Shown: in pieces, positions 8,716-16,384 of the stretch
How the letters are laid out: the number at the start of each line of letters is the position of its first letter
Position numbering within the stretch: the first letter of the stretch is position 1
From: JBNFVY01 sp049943335
GTDB lineage: Bacteria > Pseudomonadota > Alphaproteobacteria > Rhodobacterales > Rhodobacteraceae
NCBI RefSeq assembly: GCF_049943335.1
Contig: NZ_JBNFVY010000002.1
Coordinates: 62,001 to 126,000 of the forward strand
Direction of reading: 5' to 3'
DNA length: 64,000 bases
Notes under the pieces: generated by a model
Database searches by the model: none
Seen by the model: the letters and a program-made list of their open reading frames with translations, nothing else
Told to the model about the DNA's origin: nothing
Program-made: the position numbers and the translations under genes

Positions 8716-8856
8716 GTTTGGCCTACCTTTTACTACTTTGCGCAACCATAGGCATTTGGGTCTTAACAAACGGACAACAGGCATGGCCGAACCTGAGGAA
8801 ATCTCGCGTCGTCAACACGTTGACACACCGCGCAGGATGTCTCAAACCGGGTTGTT

Positions 8857-9312
8857 ATGGATAGCGACACATCATATCGCCTGCACGACTCGCTGGGTTA
8901 TCAGTTATCGATGGCGGCGCGGGTGCAGGAACGGCGCCTGGACGAAGGATTGCGCCAGCTTGGCCTGACGCGCATGTCATGGTGCGTCTTGCTGGCCGTC
9001 GGCAGCGAAGGGCTGGAGCAGCCCTCGCTTATTGCGGAATTCGTCGGGATCGACCGCACCGCGACAAGCCGCATTCTTCGCACGATGGAAGGCGCCGGAT
9101 TGATCGCGCGCATGTCGGAATCAGTCGATCGGCGCAAGACATCCGTGTCACTGACCGCGCGGGGCAAGGACGTTCTGGACAAGGGCGTGCCGCTGGCTGT
9201 CGACAACAATCAGATCATGTCCGCGCGCTTGACGGGCGACGAATTCACCGAACTGTCGCGCCTGTTGCAAAAGGTGCGCGCGGGCGAAGACACGCCGCTT
9301 TCGGGGATCTGA
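8857..9312 (+). CDS. MarR-family transcriptional regulator
   Basis: A 151-aa winged-helix regulator. The DNA-binding region spans about residues 30-105: MSWCVLLAVGSEGLEQPSLIAEFVGIDRTATSRILRTMEGAGLI, then the wing RMSESVDRRKTSVSLTARGKDVL. It diverges from the H-NOX-like/cyclase pair with about 140 nt between them, so it may regulate that pair and itself. No cysteine switch is obvious apart from C43 in the MSWCV segment. Ligand unknown. The Shine-Dalgarno sequence is weak. Confidence 0.88.
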   Translation: MDSDTSYRLHDSLGYQLSMAARVQERRLDEGLRQLGLTRMSWCVLLAVGSEGLEQPSLIAEFVGIDRTATSRILRTMEGAGLIARMSESVDRRKTSVSLTARGKDVLDKGVPLAVDNNQIMSARLTGDEFTELSRLLQKVRAGEDTPLSGI

Positions 9313-9317
9313 GCGGG

Positions 9318-9596
9318 TCAGGTCCAGTTCGGCAGATTGCCCCCCGGCAGCGCCATGCGGGCGGGCGCAACCCGGTCATAGGCCACGCCCGCCGCGTCGC
9401 AAAACCCGACGACCCACGCATCATCCATCAACAGGAAATCCAGCACCGAACCAAGGAATTCGGGTTCGCCGGCGCGGGCCGCGATATCCTGGGCCGATGC
9501 CCCGGTCGATCCCAGAAAAACTGGCAGCAACTCACCGTTTCCAGCAAGCCAGCCCAGCGCTTGGATCGCAATGACTTCGGCGGATTCCTGCTTCAT
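9318..9596 (-). CDS. DUF3572 family protein
   Basis: A 92-aa acidic protein starting MKQESAEVIAIQALGWLAG, with LLPVFLGSTGASAQDIAARAGEPEFLGSVLDFLLMDD. This matches the alphaproteobacterial DUF3572 family, whose function is unknown. It diverges from the PleD-like gene across about 95 nt and converges on marR with a 5-nt gap. In other alphaproteobacteria DUF3572 is likewise found beside pleD, which supports the call. Confidence 0.85.
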   Translation of the reverse strand: MKQESAEVIAIQALGWLAGNGELLPVFLGSTGASAQDIAARAGEPEFLGSVLDFLLMDDAWVVGFCDAAGVAYDRVAPARMALPGGNLPNWT

Positions 9597-9691
9597 GGCG
9601 CGCGTCCTGCCCTATCTGGTGAAACGGTTTCTTAACCTATCTCAACCATGTTTGGAAAAGACAACTAAAATTGGAACAAATGGGGAATGCG

Positions 9692-11080
9692 ATGGCGGGG
9701 CGGATACTTCTTGTTGATGACGTTGCCACCAATCGCATCGTCATGAAAGTCAAGCTGGCCTCAGCGTTTTACGATGTTTTGCAGGCCGATAGCGCCCCCG
9801 AGGCCGAGCGGCTTGCGCTGGATGTGCGCCCGGACCTGATCATACTTGACGCCGTCTTGCGCCCCCATGGCGGCGCGGATCTGTGCCACAAGCTGAAATC
9901 CAACCCCCACACGCGCGACATTCCGATCATCGTGGTGACATCGCTGCACGACCGCCAGACCCGGCTGGCCGCGCTGGACGCGGGTGCGGACGAATTCCTG
10001 ACCAAGCCGCTGGATGAGCTGAGCCTTCTGGCGCGGGTGCGCTCGCTTTTGCGGGCACGCGCCACGTCCGAAGAGCTTCGCCGCCGCCAGCACACCGCGC
10101 GCGAATTGGGATTCGCCGAACAGCCTGCGCCCTTCACCGTGCCGGGCCGCGTGGCCATCATCACCGCCGAAACCGACGAAGCCATTCGCTGGCGCGAACA
10201 GGTGCGCAAACATCTGCGCGATCGGGTCGATGTGATTCCCGCGGCGCAAGTGCTTGAGGCCCTGAACAGCATGAAAACCCCGCCCGATGCCTTTGTTATT
10301 TCGACAAATCTGGCCGAGGCGGGCAGCGGGCTTCGATTGCTGGCCGAACTGCGATCGCGCGAACAGACGCGCCATTCGGCGATCCTGATCGTGCACGAAC
10401 CGCGCGATCGCAATTCGGCCATCATGGCGCTGGATCTGGGGGCCAACGATCTGCTTGCGCGCGGGTTCGATCCCGAAGAACTGGCCCTGCGGCTGCGCGG
10501 GCAGATGCGCCGCAAGCAAGAGGGCGACCGCCTGCGCACCAATGTCGAAGACGGGTTTCGCCTGGCCGTGACCGACCCTTTGACGGGGCTGTACAACCGG
10601 CGCTACGCCATGCCCCATCTGGGCAAGATCGCCGAACGCGCCCGCGCCCAGTCGCGCAGCTATGCGGTCATGCTGGTCGATCTGGACCGGTTCAAGTTCG
10701 TCAATGATACCTACGGCCACGCGGCCGGGGACCGGGTGCTTGTCGAAGTCGCCAAACGCCTGAAGGACAACCTGCGCAGCATCGATCTGGTGGCGCGGGT
10801 GGGGGGTGAAGAATTCCTTATCGCCCTGCCCGACACCGACCTTTACGAAGCCACCGTCACGGCCGAACGCCTGCGCCGAATTATCCAGCAAGATGCGATC
10901 ACCCTTTGCAAAGGCCAGCCTGGCCTGACGATTACCGCGTCCATCGGCGTGGCGATGGGCGGACTCGATGCGACATCAAGCGACAAGGTCGAAGCGGTCA
11001 TGAACGACGCGGATCGCGCGCTCTATGATGCCAAGGCCGAGGGCCGCAATCAGGTCAGCATGGGGCGGACGGCCGCCTGA
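9692..11080 (+). CDS. pleD: PleD-like response regulator, diguanylate cyclase (REC-REC-GGDEF)
   Basis: A 462-aa c-di-GMP synthase with two receiver domains. REC1 (about 4-118) keeps the phosphoacceptor D53 (LIILDAVLRP) and the conserved lysine K105. REC2 (about 153-275) is degenerate, with Ser-Thr at the acceptor position (FVIST), as in Caulobacter PleD where it acts as a dimerisation adaptor. The GGDEF domain has GGEEF (371-375) and the RxxD I-site RSID (362-365). The ATG at 9692 is preferred for its GGGGA at 7 nt; an upstream TTG or ATG would add 4-7 residues. It would respond to a histidine kinase not found in this window. Confidence 0.92.
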   Translation: MAGRILLVDDVATNRIVMKVKLASAFYDVLQADSAPEAERLALDVRPDLIILDAVLRPHGGADLCHKLKSNPHTRDIPIIVVTSLHDRQTRLAALDAGADEFLTKPLDELSLLARVRSLLRARATSEELRRRQHTARELGFAEQPAPFTVPGRVAIITAETDEAIRWREQVRKHLRDRVDVIPAAQVLEALNSMKTPPDAFVISTNLAEAGSGLRLLAELRSREQTRHSAILIVHEPRDRNSAIMALDLGANDLLARGFDPEELALRLRGQMRRKQEGDRLRTNVEDGFRLAVTDPLTGLYNRRYAMPHLGKIAERARAQSRSYAVMLVDLDRFKFVNDTYGHAAGDRVLVEVAKRLKDNLRSIDLVARVGGEEFLIALPDTDLYEATVTAERLRRIIQQDAITLCKGQPGLTITASIGVAMGGLDATSSDKVEAVMNDADRALYDAKAEGRNQVSMGRTAA

Positions 11081-11620
11081 TCACTTGCGATCGCGCCAAC
11101 CTTTTTCATCACGGTCCCGTCCTTTTTCATCACGGTCCCGTCGGTCGGGCCCACGGGTCAGGATCCCGTGCAACCGGTCGGCATAGTCTTTGCGGGCGTC
11201 AGGGTCCATGTCACGAATTTGATTGAGCAACAGCTCCTGTCCCTGCATCTGCATGGCGTTCAACCTGGATTGCCGCTGGTTCAGCAGGGCTTCCAACGCT
11301 TCGGGCTGGAACGGATCGGCCCGCAACACCGCTAGCAGCGCGTCATTCTGGCGATCCATCTCTTGGCGCACCTGCTTTCGATCCGGCATATGCGCGCGAT
11401 ACGCCCGGCCAAGGTCACGCCGGTCTTCCCGCTCGAACGCGGCGATAAAAGCGCCATAGCCAACATCGCGCGCCGCCAGATCCCGGGGCGGCGGGGCTTC
11501 CTTGAACCGGTATGCCGCCCCTGCGACCAGACCGATAATCAACAGGTTGATCGCAAGCGACACCACGGTCAGCACCCGCCACACATGAAACTTGCGCTTG
11601 GGCTGTGTTGCATCGGCCAT
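11081..11620 (-). CDS. periplasmic heavy-metal sensor protein (Metal_resist/CpxP-like)
   Basis: A 179-aa membrane-anchored protein. It has a single N-terminal transmembrane helix (about 17-36, VLTVVSLAINLLIIGLVAGA), then a helical periplasmic domain of the Metal_resist/ZraP type with the paired-helix pattern (RQEMDRQNDALLAVLRADPF, ALLNQRQSRLNAMQMQ). The very polar tail carries a duplicated heptapeptide RDRDEKG, encoded by an exact 21-bp tandem repeat. It has a good Shine-Dalgarno sequence (GGAAGGAT) and lies 3 nt after the putative anti-sigma gene. Its stop codon abuts the pleD stop to form TGATCA. Probably the periplasmic arm of the sigma/anti-sigma group (inference). Confidence 0.8.
   Translation of the reverse strand: MADATQPKRKFHVWRVLTVVSLAINLLIIGLVAGAAYRFKEAPPPRDLAARDVGYGAFIAAFEREDRRDLGRAYRAHMPDRKQVRQEMDRQNDALLAVLRADPFQPEALEALLNQRQSRLNAMQMQGQELLLNQIRDMDPDARKDYADRLHGILTRGPDRRDRDEKGRDRDEKGWRDRK
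11100..11141. repeat. exact 21-bp tandem duplication inside a CDS
   Basis: Two identical 21-bp units (11100-11120 and 11121-11141) begin CCTTTTTCATCACGG. They are in frame and duplicate seven residues in the C-terminal tail of the heavy-metal sensor protein. Confidence 0.92.
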
Positions 11621-11623
11621 GGT

Positions 11624-11983
11624 TTATCCTTCCTCGGCCAGATCGTAGAAACTGGCTGTCATATCGATGGTACTGTAGTCCCAATATGGGGTGCCCAGTA
11701 CGTTCTGTGCCAAATCGTTCAACGGATCCGGCATGTAGATCCCGATGCTCAGCCCCGCAAAGGTGGCCGCGCCCAGCCCCGCCACGGCGCCCCAACCGCC
11801 CAGTGCGGCCAGCGCCGCGCGCCATCCGCGTCGACGGGCCGGGACCGGGGCCGCCTGGGCCACGGCAATCTGCGCCTCGGCATCGGCCATGATGCGCGCC
11901 ATGAGATCGCCGCTGGGCACCGGGCCGTCCGCGCGCGCGGCGGAAAACAGATCGTCAAGCATGTCGTCGCTCCGATTAGCCAT
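11624..11983 (-). CDS. putative anti-sigma factor, single-pass membrane protein
   Basis: A 119-aa protein with an N-terminal cytosolic part (MANRSDDMLDDLFSAARADG, then an Arg-rich RRRGWR), one transmembrane segment (about 58-85, rich in Gly/Ala) and a short periplasmic tail with aromatic residues. It has no zinc-binding HxxxCxxC motif. The ATG at 11983 overlaps the end of the sigma gene by 8 nt, with GAGG just upstream. Position directly after an ECF sigma gene plus the topology make an anti-sigma factor the natural reading, but no anti-sigma family is recognised by sequence. Confidence 0.6.
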   Translation of the reverse strand: MANRSDDMLDDLFSAARADGPVPSGDLMARIMADAEAQIAVAQAAPVPARRRGWRAALAALGGWGAVAGLGAATFAGLSIGIYMPDPLNDLAQNVLGTPYWDYSTIDMTASFYDLAEEG

Positions 11984-12560
11984 CCTCAAACCCCAATTCT
12001 TCCTTCTGGCCGGCCAACAGGCCAGCGAGCTTGCGTTTGCCCCGCGCTGTCAGACTTTCGACAGCTTCCACGCCGATTTCCATTACTTCGGCAATTTCGG
12101 GATTGGACATCCCTTCGATGTGGCGCAAAACCACCGCTTGCCGTTGCCGTTCTGGCAGTGCGCCCAGCGCCTTGTCCAGCGCAGCCACACGTTGCTTTTG
12201 TTCCATCGCCGCGTGCACCCCCGGGGTTGGATCCTGGGGTTCGGGCGCTTCGTCCAGTGGCACACCGCGCTTTTTACGTAGCCGATCGGTGCACAGGTTC
12301 GATGTCACGCGATAGAGCCAGGTTGTCACCTTGGCCTCGCCCTGGCGCCAATCGGGCGCGATCTTCCACAGCCGCATCATTGCTTCTTGCGCCACATCCT
12401 CGGCTTCCGCACGATCCCGTAACATACGGTTCGCAAAGCCGAAAACCCGCGGCGTCAGACGCAACGTCAGCGCGCGCGCGGCCAGCTGGTCGCCATTTCC
12501 ATAGGCGATCAGCAATGCTTCGTCTGGCACATCGTTCAAGGCATCAAGCGGCATGTTCAT
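11976..12560 (-). CDS. ECF-type RNA polymerase sigma factor
   Basis: A 194-aa sigma-70 family factor of the extracytoplasmic-function kind. Region 2 spans about residues 12-90 (FANRMLRDRAEAEDVAQEAMMRLWK, WLYRVTSNLCTDRLRKKRG) and region 4 about 125-180 (LGALPERQRQAVVLRHIEGMSNPEIAEVMEIGVEAVESLTARGKRKL). The regions are joined by a short acidic linker, with no region 3. It lies in a minus-strand group with the putative anti-sigma, heavy-metal sensor and EF-hand genes; overlap with the next gene implies coupling. Start ATG at 12560 or the second Met two codons later. Confidence 0.9.
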   Translation of the reverse strand: MNMPLDALNDVPDEALLIAYGNGDQLAARALTLRLTPRVFGFANRMLRDRAEAEDVAQEAMMRLWKIAPDWRQGEAKVTTWLYRVTSNLCTDRLRKKRGVPLDEAPEPQDPTPGVHAAMEQKQRVAALDKALGALPERQRQAVVLRHIEGMSNPEIAEVMEIGVEAVESLTARGKRKLAGLLAGQKEELGFEDG

Positions 12561-12642
12561 CGCCTGTCAGTGCTATCCGTTCCCGCAGTTGCGGACAATC
12601 CTGGATGCCGGGCCACACCTTGGGCCCCGCATCCGCTGGTCA

Positions 12643-12684
12643 GTCGCGCGCCCGTAGGGCACAGGCGTGTGCCGGGCGCGCGAC
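12643..12684. terminator. long GC hairpin between EF-hand gene and sigma gene
   Basis: A perfect 12-bp stem (GTCGCGCGCCCG at 12643-12654 with CGGGCGCGCGAC at 12673-12684) enclosing a second stem GCACA/TGTGC. It lies 19 nt after the EF-hand stop on the minus strand. No T tract follows, so it may be an attenuator, mRNA stabiliser or rho-assisted terminator rather than a classical terminator. Confidence 0.6.
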
Positions 12685-12702
12685 GCTCAGGTCCGGCGGG
12701 AC

Positions 12703-13239
12703 TTACCGGCCGTCGCCCATGCGATGCGGGCGTTTGCCACCCGGTTCACCGCGTTTGTTGCTGCGTTCGGCAAAGCGCTCTTTCGCGGCGTCCAGTTCAG
12801 CCTCGCTCAGCGCGCCATCGCTGTCGGTGTCCAGACGCTGGAACATCCGGTCCATCGGCGTGGCAGTGCGCGCGGCCTGCATTTCGTCAAAGCTCAGTTC
12901 GCCGTCGCCGTTCTGGTCCATGCGTTCCACCATGGCCGCACGGCGCTGCGCGGCGCGCTCTGCCTTCTGGGCCTGCGACTGGGCGGTCAGTTCCTCGGCG
13001 GACAGGCTGCCATTGCCATCCGTATCGGCGGCCTCGAACCGGGTTTGCGCCAGCGCTTCGATTTCGGCCTGCGTAACCTTGCCATTGCTGTCCGCATCGG
13101 CGGCAGCGAAATCGAATCCGGGCCCGAAACCGCCCGATCCGCGCTGACCGTGACGCATAGAGCCGTCGTGGGCCGTCGCCAGACCAACCGATCCCAGAAG
13201 CGTTGCTGCAGCAAGGGTCGAAATCAAGATCTTCTTCAT
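12703..13239 (-). CDS. secreted four-EF-hand protein
   Basis: A 178-aa exported protein with a signal peptide (MKKILISTLAAATLLGSVGLATA) and four EF-hand loops: DADSNGKVTQAE, DTDGNGSLSAEE, DQNGDGELSFDE and DTDSDGALSEAE. All have the Asp/Asn ladder and terminal Glu needed for calcium. The ATG at 13239 is preceded by GGAGGACTAC. It precedes the sigma/anti-sigma/metal-sensor genes on the same strand across a 142-nt gap with a strong hairpin. It could be a periplasmic Ca2+ sensor or buffer that the sigma factor controls (inference). Confidence 0.88.
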   Translation of the reverse strand: MKKILISTLAAATLLGSVGLATAHDGSMRHGQRGSGGFGPGFDFAAADADSNGKVTQAEIEALAQTRFEAADTDGNGSLSAEELTAQSQAQKAERAAQRRAAMVERMDQNGDGELSFDEMQAARTATPMDRMFQRLDTDSDGALSEAELDAAKERFAERSNKRGEPGGKRPHRMGDGR

Positions 13240-13471
13240 GTAGTCCTCCAAAGACTGCTTCTCGCGGTGCGTTGTTGCGCCATCGTATGGTGATCAAACG
13301 GGCAGGCCGGGCGTTTCCGTCGCGCGGTGTCGATATTTTTTTGCGGCGCGCCTGCGCGACACGCCGCCGCACGGACATTCTGCCCCCTTCTTCTGACGCT
13401 TCAGTTGCATATATTACGCTAAACCAACCTTTCGCCGGGCCGAATTGCGCCCCTTGCCAGTGAGGCGCCGA

Positions 13472-13861
13472 ATGTCCGAACACCTGTTACAACCGACCCA
13501 AGACCGTCCGATGCACCCGACCTTGTGGCGCGGCTGGCGCCGTCGCTGCCCACAATGTGGCAACGGGCCGGTGTTGCGCGGGTATCTGAAGGTGCGCGAA
13601 GAATGCCCGGTTTGCGGACAGGATTTTACCGCTGCGCGCGCGGACGACGGGCCGGCCTATCTGACCATTCTGATCGTGGGGCATATCATGGCCCCGCTGC
13701 TGCTGTGGGGTTTTACCGTCTATCGCCCCGACCCGCTGGTGTTGTTTACGGTGTTCGCTGTGGGCTGCGTGACGCTGTCACTTTATCTGCTGCCGCGACT
13801 GAAAGGGGCGATCGTCGCCTTTCAATGGGCCAAGCGGATGCATGGGTTCGGCGCGGGATGA
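13472..13861 (+). CDS. DUF983 membrane protein with zinc-ribbon-like cysteines
   Basis: A 129-aa protein. Two CxxC pairs at C26/C29 (CPQCG) and C45/C48 (CPVCG) form a likely zinc ribbon, followed by two transmembrane helices (about 60-82 and 88-108). It matches the DUF983 family of alphaproteobacteria, function unknown. ATG at 13472 with GAGG upstream. It is 55 nt ahead of the NUDIX gene on the same strand, so possibly co-transcribed. Confidence 0.85.
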   Translation: MSEHLLQPTQDRPMHPTLWRGWRRRCPQCGNGPVLRGYLKVREECPVCGQDFTAARADDGPAYLTILIVGHIMAPLLLWGFTVYRPDPLVLFTVFAVGCVTLSLYLLPRLKGAIVAFQWAKRMHGFGAG

Positions 13862-13916
13862 CGCTTGCCCCACCTTGCGCGCAGGTCTAAGCTGCGCCCG
13901 ATTGGGGAGGAATTGC

Positions 13917-14618
13917 ATGACCGACAAATCAGCGATACGTAATGCCGCCACCGTGATCATGGTGCGCGATCCGGCCGGGGACCCATCGGTCCTGATGGGC
14001 CAACGCGGCGAAAAGGCCGCCTTTATGCCGAACAAGTTCGTCTTCCCCGGTGGCGCGGTCGATCCGGACGACGCCGTGGTTCCACTGGCCCGCCCAATGG
14101 GCGAACCATGTCGAACCCGTCTGGCCGAAGATGCGCTAAAGCCGCTGGATTTCGACAATCTGCACCACGCGCTGGCAACCGCAGCCATACGCGAGTTGTG
14201 GGAAGAAACGGGCCTGATCCTGGGGGCCCCGGGCACCTGGGATATCGCGCCGCCCGAAGACTGGGCCAGTTTCGCGGCCACCGGGCATGTGCCGACCGCC
14301 GCGCCTTTGCGCTTTTTCTTTCGGGCCATCACCCCGCCGGGGCGTCCGCGCCGGTTCGATGCCCGGTTCTTGTTGGCAGACGCGGCCGAACTGGCCTGCG
14401 ATCCGGACGATTTCAGCCACGCTTGCGATGAATTAAGCCACCTGCAATGGATTCCGATCCAGGAAGTGCGCGGATTCAACCTGCCCTTCATTACCGAGGT
14501 TGTGCTGGCCGAACTGGTCAAGTCCCTGCCCCGAATCGAAGCGCCGCAAAGCGTGCCGTTTTTCCACAAAGGGGCCGAAGAACAGAAGTTTGGCCAACTG
14601 GGTGGGCGCGCGCTCTGA
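13917..14618 (+). CDS. NUDIX hydrolase (NUDT7/19-like)
   Basis: A 233-aa hydrolase with a split Nudix box: FPGGAVDPDD near residue 43, then about 35 residues later the REL(W)EETGLI helix. The insertion between the glycine and REUxEExGU is typical of CoA-diphosphatase-like/NUDT19-type members rather than MutT. Start ATG at 13917 with GGGGAGG. The substrate (possibly acyl-CoA or a nucleoside diphosphate derivative) cannot be fixed from sequence. Confidence 0.86.
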   Translation: MTDKSAIRNAATVIMVRDPAGDPSVLMGQRGEKAAFMPNKFVFPGGAVDPDDAVVPLARPMGEPCRTRLAEDALKPLDFDNLHHALATAAIRELWEETGLILGAPGTWDIAPPEDWASFAATGHVPTAAPLRFFFRAITPPGRPRRFDARFLLADAAELACDPDDFSHACDELSHLQWIPIQEVRGFNLPFITEVVLAELVKSLPRIEAPQSVPFFHKGAEEQKFGQLGGRAL

Positions 14619-14702
14619 TCCACGGCGGGGCCGGTGCATCACCGGCCCGCCATATCAGCACTGCCCGCCATCAGCGCCACCTGTCATCATCGTGGCCCGC
14701 CT

Positions 14703-15893
14703 TCACCGTTGACCTACAGCCTTTCCCGCCCCGTCCGGCGGCGGCAAATGTGCATGTCGCGCGGCCAGTTCCTGCAGCGTTTTCGCCACCGCCGGGGCTG
14801 GTGGGCAGGTCGAGCGGGTGGTCAGATCGACGTGCAGCATCAGGTTTTCCGCCGTCGCCAGCAGCGCATCGGCGCTGTGCATTTTGTGCCAGAGCGAAAT
14901 TTTCTTGCCCTCGGCCAACAGCACGCGGGTGTCGATCCGGAACGACTGGCCGGCGTGGGCTTCGACAAGATGGCGAATGTGGGTTTCGACGGTAAACAGG
15001 CTCATCCCAGCGTCAATATAGGCCGCGTCGATCCCGACCGCCCCCATGAAGCGATCCGTGGCATATGCGAAAGCTTCGAGATATTTCGATTCGGTCATGT
15101 GGCCGTTGTAATCGGTCCAGTCGGCGGGAACGGCCATCGCCAGTGTCACCAGCGGTGTCTGGCCAAGGTCCGGTGGGCCACCAAGGGCTTCGAACTGGCG
15201 CAGCGGGGCCGCCTGGGGACGGTAGCGCGCGCGGGTCGCGCGCAGCAGGGCCACCATCAGGCGCGGATCATCGCGCGCCAGCAGCGCCGGCCCGACGCCC
15301 AATTGCAGCACTTGGTGCGGGGCGGACAACGCGTCAGCACTTTGCAGGGCGGCGCGCAGCCGCGCCCCCGCCCCTTGTGATGTCACAGGGACCATGCCGA
15401 TGCGGTCAAGCACCTGGCGGGCGCGCGCCACCACCCCAGCCGGGTTCGCTGCCGTCGTGCCCAGTTCGACGACGGGCAGCAGGTATTCCGGCGCCTGCCC
15501 TTCTGCCACGATGACACAGGCGGGCACTGCGGCGCAGCCTTGCAGGTCTTTGATGTTTGTCCCGCCGGCGCTGGCGATGATCGCATCGCTGTGGGCCTGC
15601 GCGGTCTGGATCACCTGACGTTTCAGCGCCAGACGGTTTGGCAAAGCTTCGGTGATCCAGTCGGCATCGGCAACGGCCGCTGCAACCGAACCTGCCATGG
15701 TGATTTGCCCTTCGCCCGGCAGAGGCGCATCAAAGAGCCCGGCCAAAAGCGGGCGTGCGGTATCCAGCGCCTGGTTCGCCCGGTCCAATGCTGCGGGATC
15801 GCGATCAAACAGGTGCACATCCGCCCCCATCAGCGCCAGACGCGCCGCCCAGGGCGCGCCGCGCGCCCCGACGCCCAGAACCGCCGCCTTCAT
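14703..15893 (-). CDS. 3-hydroxyacyl-CoA-dehydrogenase-like / betainyl-CoA thioesterase-like fusion
   Basis: A 396-aa two-domain protein. The N-terminal about 230 residues have a Rossmann motif GVGARG (7-12) and resemble carnitine 3-dehydrogenase (CdhA). The segment that should carry the catalytic HPFNP reads EGQAPEYLLPVVEL (131-144), so the His is missing, and the domain is shorter than usual. The C-terminal part (from about 248) resembles the hot-dog thioesterase CdhB (betainyl-CoA thioesterase): VPADWTDYNGHMTESKYLEAF, TVETHIRHL, LMLHVD. Such CdhA-CdhB fusions occur in carnitine degraders. Here the thioesterase may be the only active part. It overlaps the upstream lipocalin gene by ATGA; no other carnitine gene is nearby. 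Confidence 0.75.
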   Translation of the reverse strand: MKAAVLGVGARGAPWAARLALMGADVHLFDRDPAALDRANQALDTARPLLAGLFDAPLPGEGQITMAGSVAAAVADADWITEALPNRLALKRQVIQTAQAHSDAIIASAGGTNIKDLQGCAAVPACVIVAEGQAPEYLLPVVELGTTAANPAGVVARARQVLDRIGMVPVTSQGAGARLRAALQSADALSAPHQVLQLGVGPALLARDDPRLMVALLRATRARYRPQAAPLRQFEALGGPPDLGQTPLVTLAMAVPADWTDYNGHMTESKYLEAFAYATDRFMGAVGIDAAYIDAGMSLFTVETHIRHLVEAHAGQSFRIDTRVLLAEGKKISLWHKMHSADALLATAENLMLHVDLTTRSTCPPAPAVAKTLQELAARHAHLPPPDGAGKAVGQR

Positions 15894-16384
15894 GAGCGCG
15901 ACCGGCGCAAGCCCGCCGGATCATAGCCGTTGAAATCCAGGATGCGCCGCGCGGCGTCCATGCGGTCTTTGGGAATGTCGCGGGTGCGGTTCAGCACATA
16001 GGCGAATTCGCCGGACGGGGTGGCGATGACCGCGGTGCGATAACCGTCATCGACCCACAGCACCCACAAGGGCGCGCCATCGTCTGTCTGCAGCCGCCCC
16101 GGACCGATCAGACGGGCGACACGCTGGCGGGGGGTGGCATCACGGCATGGTCCTTCGGTCAGGGTCACGTCGCCGGTTTTCTGCACCGTCACGGTCAACG
16201 CGCCAATCGCGCAGGCGCCATCGTGGTACCCCGCGACCTCGTACCAGCGGCCCTGAAAGCGATTGACATCGAAACTGGCCATGCTGGCCATTTGCGCACC
16301 CGGCGCGCGCAACGAAGGCGTCTGCGCGGCGCAGCCGGCAAGGACCAGCGTTGTGACCAGCGATATGACAAGCGCGCGGATCAT
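15890..16384 (-). CDS. lipocalin-family lipoprotein (Blc-like)
   Basis: A 164-aa lipoprotein with lipobox LAGC (Cys at about 18). The Blc-type lipocalin motif is FDVNRFQGRWYEVAGY, followed by a conserved WVLWVDDGYRTAVIATPSGEFAYVLNRT strand pair. It is expected in the outer membrane or periplasm, binding lipids. The ATG at 16384 overlaps the stop of the upstream lipoprotein gene as ATGA; a GTG nine nt earlier is an alternative. Its own stop overlaps the start of the dehydrogenase/thioesterase fusion, giving a three-gene coupled chain. Confidence 0.88.
   Translation of the reverse strand: MIRALVISLVTTLVLAGCAAQTPSLRAPGAQMASMASFDVNRFQGRWYEVAGYHDGACAIGALTVTVQKTGDVTLTEGPCRDATPRQRVARLIGPGRLQTDDGAPLWVLWVDDGYRTAVIATPSGEFAYVLNRTRDIPKDRMDAARRILDFNGYDPAGLRRSRS

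Noticed and set aside
10140..10520. Damaged second receiver domain of the PleD-like protein as a novelty
   Set aside because: A degenerate second receiver is the normal PleD architecture.
11363..13147. 594-codon plus-strand frame across the sigma factor locus
   Set aside because: Covers four good minus-strand genes and an intergenic hairpin; Pro/Arg/Ser-rich shadow translation.
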